A stretch of 54,261 bases of DNA from Pseudomonadota bacterium (GCA_005776725.1 SXOO01000258.1:1-54261); one strand, 5' to 3'; positions 34,541 through 43,283 are shown, counted from the first letter of the stretch. Numbers and translations: made by a program. Notes: a model not told the origin generated them from the letters alone.

Positions 34541-35758
34541 TCAGCCGGCCGCGACGGCGGGCGTGGGGAGGAAGATGCGCGGCGGAGCATCGCGGCGGTA
34601 GACGGCCGTGAACACTACGAACACAGCCCAGAGGACGGCGAGATGGACGAACATCGCGTCGCCGCTCCACGACTCGAAGAACACGCTGGAGATCGGCGGC
34701 CCGACCAGCATGCCCAGCGCGTAGAAGCTGTTGTAGGCGGCGTTCGCGCGCCCGTAGTCCTCTGGTGGGACGGTGAGACCCAGGAGGGCGAGGCTGAGCG
34801 GCGACGTGGTGGCGAAGGTAGCGCCAGCGACAAATACGAACGCACATATCAGCGGGAATCCATGCACAAACTGCAGGTTCGCCAGAAAGACGGTGCCGAT
34901 AGCGGCGAGGGCCCGCATCACCTGGAGGTGTCCCAGACGATCGCCGATTCGCGCGACGAGGTTGGCGAAGAGCAGCATGCCGGCGGCGAAGTAGGCTGTT
35001 ACCAGAACCGTCCGCTCAGGCGCCACGGCGCGGTCGTCGGTGAGCCACAAGGGGATGAACAGGACCACGGATGCCTGAAAGTAGCCGTACGCAAAGGCGG
35101 CGAAACACGACGTCTTGATCTTCCAGAGCACCTCGCGCATGGGGGTAGACGGCGGGGCATGCGGGGCCGTGTGGTCCTCTTCGCTCGGATCGTGCCCGTG
35201 GCGCAGCGCCACCATCACCAGTGCGGCGGCCGCGAACGCCAGCCCCGAGGAGACTAAGTAGGTGGAGCCGATCGAGATCCACTGGAGCATCGTGTCCGAC
35301 AGGATGGGCCCCACGACATACCCGATGCTCACGGCGATCGTGTAGAGGCTCATCGCGCTGCCCTTAACCTCACGCCGGGAGCGGGCGAGGAGCAGCGTCT
35401 CGCTGCTGACCCAGATGCCAGCTGAGGCGGCGCCGTCGACGAACCGGATCGCGCTGAACCAACCGGCGGTCTCGGGTACCAGGGGGAAGGCCCCCACCGA
35501 GAGGGCGTACAGCAGCAGCGAGGCCGAGAGCACAGGCTTGCCGCCGAACCGGCGCACGCACTTGCCCGCGAGCGGCGCGAAGGCCACGATCCCGAAGGCG
35601 AAGATGGTGGCTAGGAGCCCGATGTCGTGTTTCGTGAAGTTCAGCTGGGAGAGGAACACCCCAACACTCGCGATCGCGATGCCGTACGCCGTGCCGAGTA
35701 TCAGCGTGGAGGCGTAGAGCGCCCACAGGTTCCTGTCGCCGAGCCGTTCGAACACCAT
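34541..35758 (-). CDS. MFS transporter
   Basis: About 405 aa with twelve predicted membrane helices of the major facilitator superfamily. The signature loop between helices 2 and 3 is present as GKCVRRFGGKPVL, and the second half repeats it as ARIGDRLGHLQVM. The central cytoplasmic loop is His- and acid-rich (RHGHDPSEEDHTAPH). Closest in look to YfcJ/arabinose-efflux-type sugar or drug exporters, but the substrate cannot be told. The start is taken at ATG 35758 because the hydrophobic protein begins there (MVFERLGDRNLWALYASTL); ggggagg lies directly upstream, closer than usual. Confidence 0.9.
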   Translation of the reverse strand: MVFERLGDRNLWALYASTLILGTAYGIAIASVGVFLSQLNFTKHDIGLLATIFAFGIVAFAPLAGKCVRRFGGKPVLSASLLLYALSVGAFPLVPETAGWFSAIRFVDGAASAGIWVSSETLLLARSRREVKGSAMSLYTIAVSIGYVVGPILSDTMLQWISIGSTYLVSSGLAFAAAALVMVALRHGHDPSEEDHTAPHAPPSTPMREVLWKIKTSCFAAFAYGYFQASVVLFIPLWLTDDRAVAPERTVLVTAYFAAGMLLFANLVARIGDRLGHLQVMRALAAIGTVFLANLQFVHGFPLICAFVFVAGATFATTSPLSLALLGLTVPPEDYGRANAAYNSFYALGMLVGPPISSVFFESWSGDAMFVHLAVLWAVFVVFTAVYRRDAPPRIFLPTPAVAAG

Positions 35759-36104
35759 GCCTCCCCAGCGGGCCTCCCCGCGTCGCGGCAACCATACTGC
35801 GTCGCCGCGAGCCCAGCGCATCGGCCGCGCGGGTTTTACCTGTTCGTTACCGAGCCGCCCCAGGCGCAGGTGGCGGTGCAGCGATCGCCAAGCGAAGGCC
35901 CGCGTCACGCTCCGAGTGGCAGCACGTCCTGGCGGAGTCGAGACATCGCTACGGCCCGAATGCCGTCGGCGAGCGGGAAGGGTCGTGCCTGTGCGTTCTG
36001 GCCCTTGTCGGAGCAGCGAGCGACTCGGTCACGCTCCGGAGAGATCGAGGCACTCCGCGAGCTTGGTGAGATCTGCACGCGCCCGCCGCGCTGCGTTCAG
36101 CGGG
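35759..36104. other. Gap of 346 bases without a recognised gene
   Basis: The MFS frame stays open to 35908 but the extra part is basic and unlike a transporter N-terminus. Nothing else coding, no tRNA and no convincing terminator was seen. It should hold the MFS promoter. Confidence 0.4.
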
Positions 36105-37703
36105 TCACTGGCCGCCGCACTCTGGCGCATCGCCGCCCGAGGTCGCCCGGAGTCGCAGCGTTCCGGCCGCAAGGATGTGCCCGGACTCCGCGGTACCGAC
36201 GAAGGTCAGCGCGCTGTCCGCGAGGAGGTGGCCGTACCGGCGCTCCCAGATCAGGTCGCCAGCGTGCGAGATTCGACGGAGCCAGCCGTAGGTCCTCACC
36301 ATTCCCGCCGCAAACGCATCCGAACCGTCCGCCGGCTGGGTTATCACCACCTGCCCGCCCGCCAGCAGCGCGCCGTCACCCACGGCGCACGCTCCGGCGA
36401 CCTGCGCGTTGGGGACCTCCTTGCTCCACAGAATAGCTCCCGTGGAGTCGAGCCGCGTGACGGCACTCGCATGCGGAGGGCCCAGCACCAACCAGCCGCC
36501 GTCCACGGTCGCGATGGCCGCCGGTTGCTCTACCGGCGAGAGGAGGGTGGAGCCGGCGCTCTCGCCGTCGCGCGTGACCCGCACGACCTGAGCAGCCCAT
36601 GGGCCCGCTTCGGGGTACTGCAGGGCCAGGATCGCGACGCCGCCGTCAGGGGCGCTGGCCGCGTCGACGAAACGCGTCTCCACGTCCGCAGCCACCACCT
36701 CTTTGTCCCAGAGCTTGTCGCCGCCCGTATCAGCGCGCACGACCCAGAGACGGGACGAGGCGCCTGTGGCGCTCAGGGTGCGCTGGCCGGCCACCAGCAG
36801 GCCGTCGCCGGTCGCCACCACGCGCCTCACGAACGTATGCCCTGGCCCAGGCCAGGCTTTGTGCGTGACCACGTCGGCGCTGTTGACCAGCGCCACGCCC
36901 GGCACCGAGGACTTGTCGTCACCCAGGACGTTCCACGGCACGACGATGAGGCCGCTCGCCAGCGCCAGCAGTGGGCCCGCTTCGTACTCCGTGTTTGGCG
37001 GCGCGACCGCAACAGTGGCTGTGACGAGGCCATCGCCGCCGAACCGTAGGAGCTCTCCCGTGGACGAGAGCGCGAGGCTTCGTCCGTCGGGCAGGACCTG
37101 GAACGACTGGACCGGGGCCCCGCCCCGCACCCACGTGTCGCCGTCCGTCAGGTCGCACAGCACTGATGTGCACGCACCCTCGGAGCAGACCTCGCTACCG
37201 GCGCACTGCCCGCAGCTTCCGAAGCACCCGTCGCTGCCGCACGCGCGCCCTTCGCAGCTCGGAATACAGCAGGCGCCATCGACGCATGCCGAGCCCTCTG
37301 GACAAGTCTCCACGCAGAACCCCGTGCCATTGGAGTTGCATGTCTGCACTGCGTGGTTGGACCAGCACCGGGTGAGCCCGGCCTCGCACAACGGAGCGGT
37401 GGGGCACTCAGGGCAGGCGTCGTACGCGAAGCTGAACGCCACGTCGGCGGGTGGGGGCAGCGCAAGGTCGCCTGTCGGGCTGGTGGTGGTGTCTAGCAGT
37501 GACGCCACGGACTCTCCCGCGGTGATGATGTCCGCTGCGTCCTGCGCGGCCGGCTCCAGCGCCTCTTGTCGCTCTGCGGGGGTGCATGCCAGAGGCGAAG
37601 CCCCCAGGGCGACTACAAGCGCCGCGCGGCTACACCAGCGGCGTCTGGCGACCGCGACGTGCCGGAGCCGTGAGTGGGAAGAAACGCGGGGGCGCATGAC
37701 CAT
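36105..37703 (-). CDS. Lipoprotein with Cys-rich head and beta-propeller body
   Basis: From ATG 37703 (ATG 37697 also possible; neither has a strong ribosome site) about 532 aa. The signal ends in a lipobox (ALGASPLAC). Residues about 90-180 are Cys-rich units (CPECPTAPLCEAG, CCIPSCEGRACGSDGCFGSC). The rest, about 350 residues, is a repeated beta structure of the PQQ/WD-like propeller kind (LLVAGQRTLSATGASSRLWV, GAILWSKEVPNAQV, GDLIWERRYGHLLADSALTF); the GxLxWxxxY blade ending recurs. Such proteins are common in Myxococcota with unknown ligands. Likely outer-membrane anchored. A 12-bp hairpin lies 66 bases upstream of the start. Confidence 0.82.
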   Translation of the reverse strand: MVMRPRVSSHSRLRHVAVARRRWCSRAALVVALGASPLACTPAERQEALEPAAQDAADIITAGESVASLLDTTTSPTGDLALPPPADVAFSFAYDACPECPTAPLCEAGLTRCWSNHAVQTCNSNGTGFCVETCPEGSACVDGACCIPSCEGRACGSDGCFGSCGQCAGSEVCSEGACTSVLCDLTDGDTWVRGGAPVQSFQVLPDGRSLALSSTGELLRFGGDGLVTATVAVAPPNTEYEAGPLLALASGLIVVPWNVLGDDKSSVPGVALVNSADVVTHKAWPGPGHTFVRRVVATGDGLLVAGQRTLSATGASSRLWVVRADTGGDKLWDKEVVAADVETRFVDAASAPDGGVAILALQYPEAGPWAAQVVRVTRDGESAGSTLLSPVEQPAAIATVDGGWLVLGPPHASAVTRLDSTGAILWSKEVPNAQVAGACAVGDGALLAGGQVVITQPADGSDAFAAGMVRTYGWLRRISHAGDLIWERRYGHLLADSALTFVGTAESGHILAAGTLRLRATSGGDAPECGGQ

Positions 37704-37768
37704 ACTGCGTACGCCTGTGGCGCTTCTGGTCAAGTCGGACTTGCCAGCCTCGTGCAGGTTGGTCTGGT

Positions 37769-37795
37769 CGGTAGTGGGTCCCTGACCCACTACCG
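37769..37795. promoter_or_regulatory. Perfect 12-bp inverted repeat followed by TTTT
   Basis: CGGTAGTGGGTC at 37769-37780, loop CCT, then GACCCACTACCG at 37784-37795, followed by atttt. On the plus strand it looks like a Rho-independent terminator, yet no plus-strand gene ends here. Alternatively it is an operator or a leader hairpin for the minus-strand lipoprotein gene starting at 37703. Structure certain; role open. Confidence 0.7.
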
Positions 37796-38025
37796 ATTTT
37801 GCGGATCACGTCCCGTCAGAATTTCCGAGTCCCACACTAGGCTCGTCCAGCTCCAGAAGTCGTTCCTGCCCGCGATCGTCGCGTCCGGGGAGCAGGTTCT
37901 CCGCCACTGAACCCCTCCCAGGATCCTTTCGAACTTCCGTTCGTTTTGGTCACCGCGGCGCTCCCCGAAAGGCGTCGCGATCGCGCAGCACCTTGGTGCG
38001 TGGCTGCAAAAGGGAGTTCTGGCCC
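37796..38025. other. Intergenic between the propeller lipoprotein and the frameshifted membrane gene
   Basis: Together with 37704-37768 this makes a 322-base gap that holds the inverted repeat at 37769. A short plus-strand frame ending at 37910 (LVQLQKSFLPAIVASGEQVL) reads protein-like and could be a gene fragment, but I cannot assign it. A small hairpin, CGAAC-ttcc-GTTCG, lies at 37930-37943. Confidence 0.35.
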
Positions 38026-38741
38026 ATGCTGTTCCACGCTGTTCCTGCTGTCGCTGGGGCCATCAGCCTCACCCTGGTGGTCGTCAGCGTCCCCTGGTTC
38101 CTTCTTCCCGGAGACTCCCGGGGGAGTCCTCGCCACCTCGCTCGCAACCGGCACCTGGACGCTCGGCGGCGCGCTCGTCGGAGGCGTCGCTGCGATCGCG
38201 GCGGCCCTCGTTCGACGCCGCCGCCTCGCGATCGTCACGCTGGCCGCGGGCCTCTCCGTCGCGGGCCTCCTCTGCGCCACCGGGCTCTTCCTCGAATCCC
38301 TGATCGGTTATCCGCTCGCCGCGCCGCCCTCGCTCGGCGGCGGCTTCTGGCTCACCCTCGGCGGGGCCCTCCTGATCGCGGTGGGCGGCATGCTGCAGCT
38401 CACCAGCAGCCCTCGCTCGGAGGCGCTTCGCACGTCGCTCCTCTGGAGCGGCGGCGTGATCCGGCAGATGCTGCACTCCGAGCCCCGCACGATCGAGGTG
38501 GGGCCCGACTCCCACGACGGGCTGCTGATCCACACGACGGTGCTGCCACCTCGGCACGCGCTCTTCGTGGCCCACCCCGCTCCCCGGCACGTACGACCTG
38601 GCGCTGGTCCGGGGACTCGAGGGCACGCTGTCCCTCGGTGGACGGCGGTACACGCCGGAGGAGGCGCGCCTCGAGGGCCGCCCGCTGCGTCTCTCGGGAG
38701 CCTGTCACGCCGAAACTCTCGAGTCCTCCGGCCTTGGCTGA
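38026..38741 (+). pseudogene. Membrane-protein gene with two frameshifts
   Basis: ATG at 38026 follows a good site (agggag). The first frame gives a membrane helix (AGAISLTLVVVSVPWFLLPG) up to about 38118. The coding sense then jumps to a second frame (LATGTWTLGGALVGGVAAIA, then GGFWLTLGGALLIAVGGMLQ and the helix-free HSEPRTIEVGPDS) until about 38575. A third frame finishes it (LPGTYDLALVRGLEGTLSLG to TLESSGLG, TGA at 38739-38741). The shifts fall at C/G runs (cccggggg near 38118; ccccgctcccc near 38575). Whole product would be about 238 aa with four or more membrane helices; family not recognised. Confidence 0.68.
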
Positions 38742-39129
38742 TGGGTCACGCGGCGACGCACAACGCGAGCCGACGCCCGTTCTGATGCGCCGCACCCCGC
38801 GGCAACGCACCGCTTGCCCGAGACCCCCAAACGCTCCGCCGCCTCCCTCCGCGTGAGCCTCAGAGACGCCCAGGGCCGGCGTGGCGGCGCAAGACCGACA
38901 CCTCGAAGCTCCACGACCGAGGGCGCTCCAGGGTCAGTTGCAGCCCTTCACCGGCGGCTGGCCCCCCTCCCGGCGCCGGCTAGCCTGCCGAGTGATTCGT
39001 GGCACCTATCCGCCGGGCCGCGGGCACCACGGCGGGTGGCGCATGCGCAGGAGGCCGCGCGTGGCTAGGGCGCGGCGCGGCCGGCTGGTATCGACTACGT
39101 GGGTCCGTGCCTGATGACTGACAACGCTG
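38742..39129. other. Gap of 388 bases, nothing recognised
   Basis: No gene, RNA or repeat stands out. A minus-strand stretch near 38815-38875 reads LRLTRREAAERLGVSG, like a helix-turn-helix, but it has no protein around it and is probably chance. Confidence 0.4.
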
Positions 39130-39155
39130 CCGTCACTTGTCATGACAAATGACGG
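39130..39155. promoter_or_regulatory. 26-bp palindromic operator before the AAA_14 ATPase gene
   Basis: CCGTCA-c-TTGTCATGACAA-a-TGACGG is an inverted repeat with 12 of 13 paired bases, with a perfect 12-bp core TTGTCATGACAA. It ends 11 bases before the preferred start at 39167, just ahead of the ribosome site ggagg. This position suits a dimeric repressor, possibly autoregulation. A possible earlier ATG at 39149 lies inside the palindrome, which is one reason I reject it as the start. Confidence 0.7.
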
Positions 39156-39166
39156 CGGAGGCGACG

Positions 39167-40324
39167 ATGTACGCGCGACAGCTCGAACTCGCAGAAATCA
39201 CTCAGAGAAAGTCGGTGCTGTTGCTCGGACCGAGGCAGACCGGGAAGTCGACGCTCCTTCGCAGCGCGTTCCCGGGCGCGCCGACCTACAACCTGCTGGA
39301 CTCGATCACGTATCGGAGCCTGTCGGCCGATCCGGCGCTCATCCGCAAGGAGCTTGCCGCCCTCCCGAAGCGGCCGCCTATCGTCGTGATCGACGAGGTG
39401 CAGCGGCTCCCGGAGCTCCTGAACGAAGCGCATCTCCTGATCGAGGAGACGGGTCAGCGCTTCGTGTTGACGGGCTCGTCGGCACGGGCGCTGCGTCGCC
39501 GGGGAGTCAACCTGCTGGGCGGCCGTGCGCGCACGCTGCATCTGAATCCGCTCGTGTCGCACGAGATCGGCCCGGACTTCGACCTGGTCAGGGCCGTCAA
39601 CCACGGCCTCCTGCCCGCCATCTACGACTCGGACGTGCCGGACGCGGACCTGGCGGACTACGCGGGCGTCTACCTTCGCGAGGAGGTGGCTGCGGAGGGG
39701 CTCTCGCGGAACGTCTCGGGATTCGCCCGCTTCCTGGAGGTGGCGGCGCTGTGCAGCGGCACGATGCTGAACGCCACGAAGATCGCGACCGACGCTCAGG
39801 TGAAGCGGACGACGGTGCTCGACTGGTTCGATGTGCTCCGGGATACGCTCCTGGCGCACGACCTTCCGGCCTGGACCAAGACCAAGGACCGGAGGGCGAT
39901 CAAGACCTCCAAGCTTTACCTATTCGACCTGGGCGTCACCCGTCACCTGGCTGCCGGGCCTCGGCTCGAGCCCCGGACTCCCGCTTTCGGGGCGGCGTTC
40001 GAGCACTTCCTCTTCCACGAGCTTCGGAGCGCCTGCGACTACGGGAGACACTCGAGCCTCTCGTACTGGCGGTCCACGAGCGGCTTCGAGGTGGACTTCG
40101 TCCTCGACGAGCGGGTCGCGATTGGAGCGAAGGCGTCGAAGGTGATCGGACCCACCGAGTGTCGGGGGCTCCGTGCGCTCCGGTCGGAGCGACTGCTCGA
40201 GCGCTTCATCGTCGTCTCGCTCGTCGAACAGCGACGCATCGACGACGGGATCGAGATCTGGCCCTGGCGCGAGTTCCTGAGCGCCATGTGGGCCGGGGAG
40301 CTCGCGAACCGACCCGGAGGGTGA
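39167..40324 (+). CDS. AAA_14 / DUF4143 ATPase
   Basis: A 385-aa ATPase of the AAA_14-DUF4143 group. Walker A is GPRQTGKST near residue 20, Walker B is IVVIDEVQRLPEL near 70, and the sensor is FVLTGSSAR. The C-terminal half has the DUF4143 winged-helix pattern (LLAHDLPAW) and a degenerate nuclease-like end, GFEVDFVLDERVAIGAKAS, where the usual Glu of the ExK motif is Ala. Start at ATG 39167 chosen because ggagg lies five bases before it. The group is widespread, often mobile or linked to defence and toxin-like loci, but its biochemical role is unsettled. It stands alone behind a palindromic operator. Confidence 0.88.
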   Translation: MYARQLELAEITQRKSVLLLGPRQTGKSTLLRSAFPGAPTYNLLDSITYRSLSADPALIRKELAALPKRPPIVVIDEVQRLPELLNEAHLLIEETGQRFVLTGSSARALRRRGVNLLGGRARTLHLNPLVSHEIGPDFDLVRAVNHGLLPAIYDSDVPDADLADYAGVYLREEVAAEGLSRNVSGFARFLEVAALCSGTMLNATKIATDAQVKRTTVLDWFDVLRDTLLAHDLPAWTKTKDRRAIKTSKLYLFDLGVTRHLAAGPRLEPRTPAFGAAFEHFLFHELRSACDYGRHSSLSYWRSTSGFEVDFVLDERVAIGAKASKVIGPTECRGLRALRSERLLERFIVVSLVEQRRIDDGIEIWPWREFLSAMWAGELANRPGG

Positions 40325-40476
40325 CCCAGGTACCAGAGAGATGCGAGCGAGCGTTCGGGGCGGCAACCACGACGTTCGCGACACTTGTCTGCTGCCCTGG
40401 GATCCCACGTTCGCGAGCCATGATGCCTGCCTGGGGAGATGTGGCGAAGCGGGCCCGCCGGCGATAGAAGCTCCCC

Positions 40477-41532
40477 ATGAAGCAGATCTGGATTTCGAAG
40501 AAGGGCGCTCCCGAGGTCCTGCAAGTCCGTGAGGCGCCGGACCCGACCGCGGGGCCGGGTGAGGTGCGCGTGCGCGTGCGGGCGTCGGGCATCAACTTCG
40601 CCGACCTCGCGGCTCGCCAGGGCGTCTATCCGGACGCGCCGCCGATGCCCTGCGTCGTCGGCTACGAGGTCTCTGGCGTCATCGATCAGGTGGGCGCCGA
40701 CGTCACGGGATTCGCCAACGGCGACCGGGTCTTTGCCATGCCGAAGTTCGGTGGGTACACCGACACCCTCGTCGTGCCTGCGCCCCAGGTGCAGCGGATG
40801 CCGGAGCGCATGAGCTTCGAGGAGGCGGCCGCCCTCCCGGTCGTGTACGTGACTGCGCATCACATGATGCTCCAGACCGGGACCCTGCGGCCCGGCCAGC
40901 GGGTCTTCATCCACTCCGTCGCCGGTGGCGTCGGCCTCGCGGCCCTCCAGTTGGCGCTCGCTCACGGCTGCATCGTGTTCGGGACGGCTTCCCCAGGAAA
41001 ACACGATTATGTCCGCAAGGCAGGCTGCGCCTACCCCATCGACTCAGCGCTGGAGGGGGACACGCTTGTCGCCGCCGTTCGGAAGGCGATGCTCGACTCC
41101 GGGCTGCCCGACAAGCCGAACCATGGCCTCGACCTCGTCCTCGACCCCGTCGGCGGCCGCTCCTGGACGGACAGCTACAAGCTGCTCGGCCCAGGCGGGC
41201 GCCTCGTCGCGTTCGGTTTTTCGTCCATCGCTGGCGGCAAGACCTTGAGCGTCTTCCACGCGCTCGGCCGCCTTCTGGGCATGAAGTGGGGCTGGAGCCC
41301 GATGCGGCTCATGGACGACAACAAGGCTATTGCGGGCGTCAACATGGGCCACCTGTTCGACCGCATCGATCTCCTGGCCCCGCAGTTCGAGGCGCTCATC
41401 GCGATGTACGAGGCCGGCAAGATCGCCCCGGTCGTCGACCGGACCTTCCGATTCTCCGAGGCCGCCCAGGCGCACCACTACGTCCATGACCGGAAGGCAA
41501 AGGGAAAGGTCCTGCTGGTTCCCGATCCGTGA
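40477..41532 (+). CDS. Zinc-free MDR oxidoreductase, VAT-1/quinone-reductase-like
   Basis: A 351-aa medium-chain dehydrogenase/reductase. The N-terminal catalytic fold shows ASGINFADLAARQGVYPDAP and GYEVSGVI, and the cofactor site is the NADPH-binding VAGGVGLAALQLA near residue 150. The structural and catalytic zinc cysteines are absent, as in quinone reductases and VAT-1. The segment RLVAFGFSSIAGGKTLSVFHA and the C-terminal PVVDRTFRFSEAAQAHHYV match the synaptic vesicle VAT-1 subgroup. Substrate unknown. It stands alone after the ATPase gene and converges with the RIO kinase gene. Confidence 0.9.
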   Translation: MKQIWISKKGAPEVLQVREAPDPTAGPGEVRVRVRASGINFADLAARQGVYPDAPPMPCVVGYEVSGVIDQVGADVTGFANGDRVFAMPKFGGYTDTLVVPAPQVQRMPERMSFEEAAALPVVYVTAHHMMLQTGTLRPGQRVFIHSVAGGVGLAALQLALAHGCIVFGTASPGKHDYVRKAGCAYPIDSALEGDTLVAAVRKAMLDSGLPDKPNHGLDLVLDPVGGRSWTDSYKLLGPGGRLVAFGFSSIAGGKTLSVFHALGRLLGMKWGWSPMRLMDDNKAIAGVNMGHLFDRIDLLAPQFEALIAMYEAGKIAPVVDRTFRFSEAAQAHHYVHDRKAKGKVLLVPDP

Positions 41533-41609
41533 CTCCCGCTCTCGCGAATGACAGGCATGAACTACATGCCGAGCTACTTCGCGTTGCGCCGACGCAGAGC
41601 GGAGGCGGT

Positions 41610-43283
41610 CTACCAGTCGGGCGGGCGATAGCCCCCGCGGAAGCGCTTCGGCGTCTCGGGCGAAGAGTCGTCGGCCGGTGGACTCCGGGCGGGGAGGCGC
41701 TCGTTCTGGCGCGGGTCAGAGCCCCGGTTGGGGTTGTTCCGCGGGGGGCCTTCGTCTGGCCGACGGTCGCCGTGGCCGGGGCGACGCGGTTCGTTGTGGC
41801 TGGGCTTCTCTGCGAACGGCCGGGGCTCGGGCCGGTGGCGGGGGCCCTCGCGCCCGTCGGCACCGCGGCCCGGCGACGGCGGACCGTCGGACCTACGAGG
41901 GTCGATCGGTGGCTGCCGCGACTCTTGCCGAGGCCTGGGAGGCGCGTTGGCGTGTTGCGCCGGGGCCGGGTGCCCGCTCTGGGCGCCGCGACCCGGGCCG
42001 TCGCGGTGGGGCCCATCTGAAGGGTGGCGGGGCGGATCCTGGCGCCGGTCGTTGCGCGGATCCGGCGGGCGCGGCTCGTTCCGCGGGCCGGGCGCAGCGC
42101 CCGAGCCCTCCTGCCGGCCCTGCTGGGAGCCTGGCGAGCGCTGGGAGCCTTCTCCGCGCTGGGAGCCTTCTCCGCGCTGGGAGCCTGCCGAGCGCTGGGA
42201 GCCTGCCGAGCGCTGGGACCCTTCTCCGCGCTGGGACCCTTCTCCGCGCTGGGAGCCGTCCCAGCGGTGGGACCCTTCTCCGCGCTGGGAGCCGTCCGAG
42301 CGCGGGGGGGCGTCTCCCCGTTGCGAGCCGTCCCGCTGCGAGTTCCTGTTGCCCGGATCTGAGACCGCATCGGCGGGGCCTCTGCCCGCGCCGTCTCGCT
42401 CGGAGGCTTGCGGGCGGTTGCCCTGACGGCCGCGGCCCGTGCCCAGCCCCTGCCGCTCGCGGTCTCGCATGACGTCTTGCTCGACGGACCGCATGTCAGT
42501 GAGCAGAGCGCCGACGTCTGCCGTCCGCGTGGACGCCCGGTACTTGCCCGTGAGCACCGTGGTGGCCGACAGCTCGCCGCGTTCGTAGAGGTTCCAGAGC
42601 TCGGCGCCGTAGGGACGCCCGGTGAGCTGGGGGGCGAAGCGGCCGAGATACCGCGTGAGGTTCTCGATGTCGCGGAGGAGCAACTTCCGCGAAACGCCGT
42701 TCTGGGCAGCGTTTACGGCCTGCGGGAAGTCGATGATGACCGGACCATCGGCCGCGTAGAGGATGTTGTACTCCGACAGATCGCCGTGGATGAGGCCTGC
42801 TGCCAGCATCTTCACGGCCTCGGACAGCAGCTTGTCCATGAGCGCCAGGGCCGCCGCCTCCCCCATCTCCACGTCCGCGAGCCGGGGCGCCGGGTTCCCG
42901 TCGGGGTCCTTGACCAGCTCCATGAGGAGCACACCCTCCTCGAACGCGTACGGCTGCGGGACCCGGACTCCGGCTGACTGGAGCAAGAAGATCGCGTCCA
43001 CCTCCGCCGACCGCCAAGCGGCCTCGAGCTGCGCCTTCCCGTGACGCGACCGCTTGCCGATCGCCCGTTCGTCGCGAGACGCGCGGCCGCGGCGGCCCTC
43101 GGTGTAGTCAGCGCGCGCTTTGAAGCTGCGCACGGCGGCGTCCTTGTAGACCTTGCAGACGCGTAGGTCGTCGCCGGACCGCACCAGGTACACCTGGGCC
43201 TCCTTGCCGCTCATGAGGGGGCAGAGGACTTCGTCGATGAGCCCGCGGTCGAGCAGGGGTTCAAGTGACGCTGGGATCTTCAA
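41610..43283 (-). CDS. RIO1-type protein kinase with repeat-rich basic tail
   Basis: Residues 1-270 are a RIO1-like atypical kinase: SGKEAQVYLVRSGDDLRVCKVY (first 20 hold the ATP loop), the insert KARADYTEGRRGR, the catalytic loop HGDLSEYNIL and the metal motif IIDFPQAV. In bacteria such proteins occur in a minority of genomes. Residues about 290-557 form a disordered Gly/Arg/Ser/Pro tail rich in hexapeptides SQRGEG, unlike typical bacterial RIO kinases of 280-300 aa. The tail ends in FRGGYRPPDW. It may bind RNA or ribosomes, as RGG-like tails do; that is inference. ATG at 43283. Confidence 0.92.
   Translation of the reverse strand: MKIPASLEPLLDRGLIDEVLCPLMSGKEAQVYLVRSGDDLRVCKVYKDAAVRSFKARADYTEGRRGRASRDERAIGKRSRHGKAQLEAAWRSAEVDAIFLLQSAGVRVPQPYAFEEGVLLMELVKDPDGNPAPRLADVEMGEAAALALMDKLLSEAVKMLAAGLIHGDLSEYNILYAADGPVIIDFPQAVNAAQNGVSRKLLLRDIENLTRYLGRFAPQLTGRPYGAELWNLYERGELSATTVLTGKYRASTRTADVGALLTDMRSVEQDVMRDRERQGLGTGRGRQGNRPQASERDGAGRGPADAVSDPGNRNSQRDGSQRGDAPPRSDGSQRGEGSHRWDGSQRGEGSQRGEGSQRSAGSQRSAGSQRGEGSQRGEGSQRSPGSQQGRQEGSGAAPGPRNEPRPPDPRNDRRQDPPRHPSDGPHRDGPGRGAQSGHPAPAQHANAPPRPRQESRQPPIDPRRSDGPPSPGRGADGREGPRHRPEPRPFAEKPSHNEPRRPGHGDRRPDEGPPRNNPNRGSDPRQNERLPARSPPADDSSPETPKRFRGGYRPPDW
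42123..42304 (-). repeat. 18-bp tandem repeats in the RIO kinase tail
   Basis: About ten copies of an 18-bp unit (plus strand gggagccttctccgcgct with variants) encode nine hexapeptides of the form S-Q/H-R-x-x-G: mainly SQRGEG, also SQRSAG, SHRWDG and SQRSPG. Copies are in frame and imperfect, so copy number can change without breaking the gene. Confidence 0.92.

Noticed and set aside
35759..35908. A 50-residue N-terminal extension of the MFS transporter
   Set aside because: The extension is basic and not membrane-like; the transporter fold begins at ATG 35758.
38815..38875. A helix-turn-helix fragment on the minus strand (LRLTRREAAERLGVSG)
   Set aside because: Only one motif-like stretch, no start with ribosome site and no protein-like surroundings; likely chance in an Arg/Ala-rich frame.
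42123..42304. CRISPR-like regular repeats
   Set aside because: The 18-bp units are head to tail with no spacers and encode in-frame hexapeptides of the RIO kinase tail.
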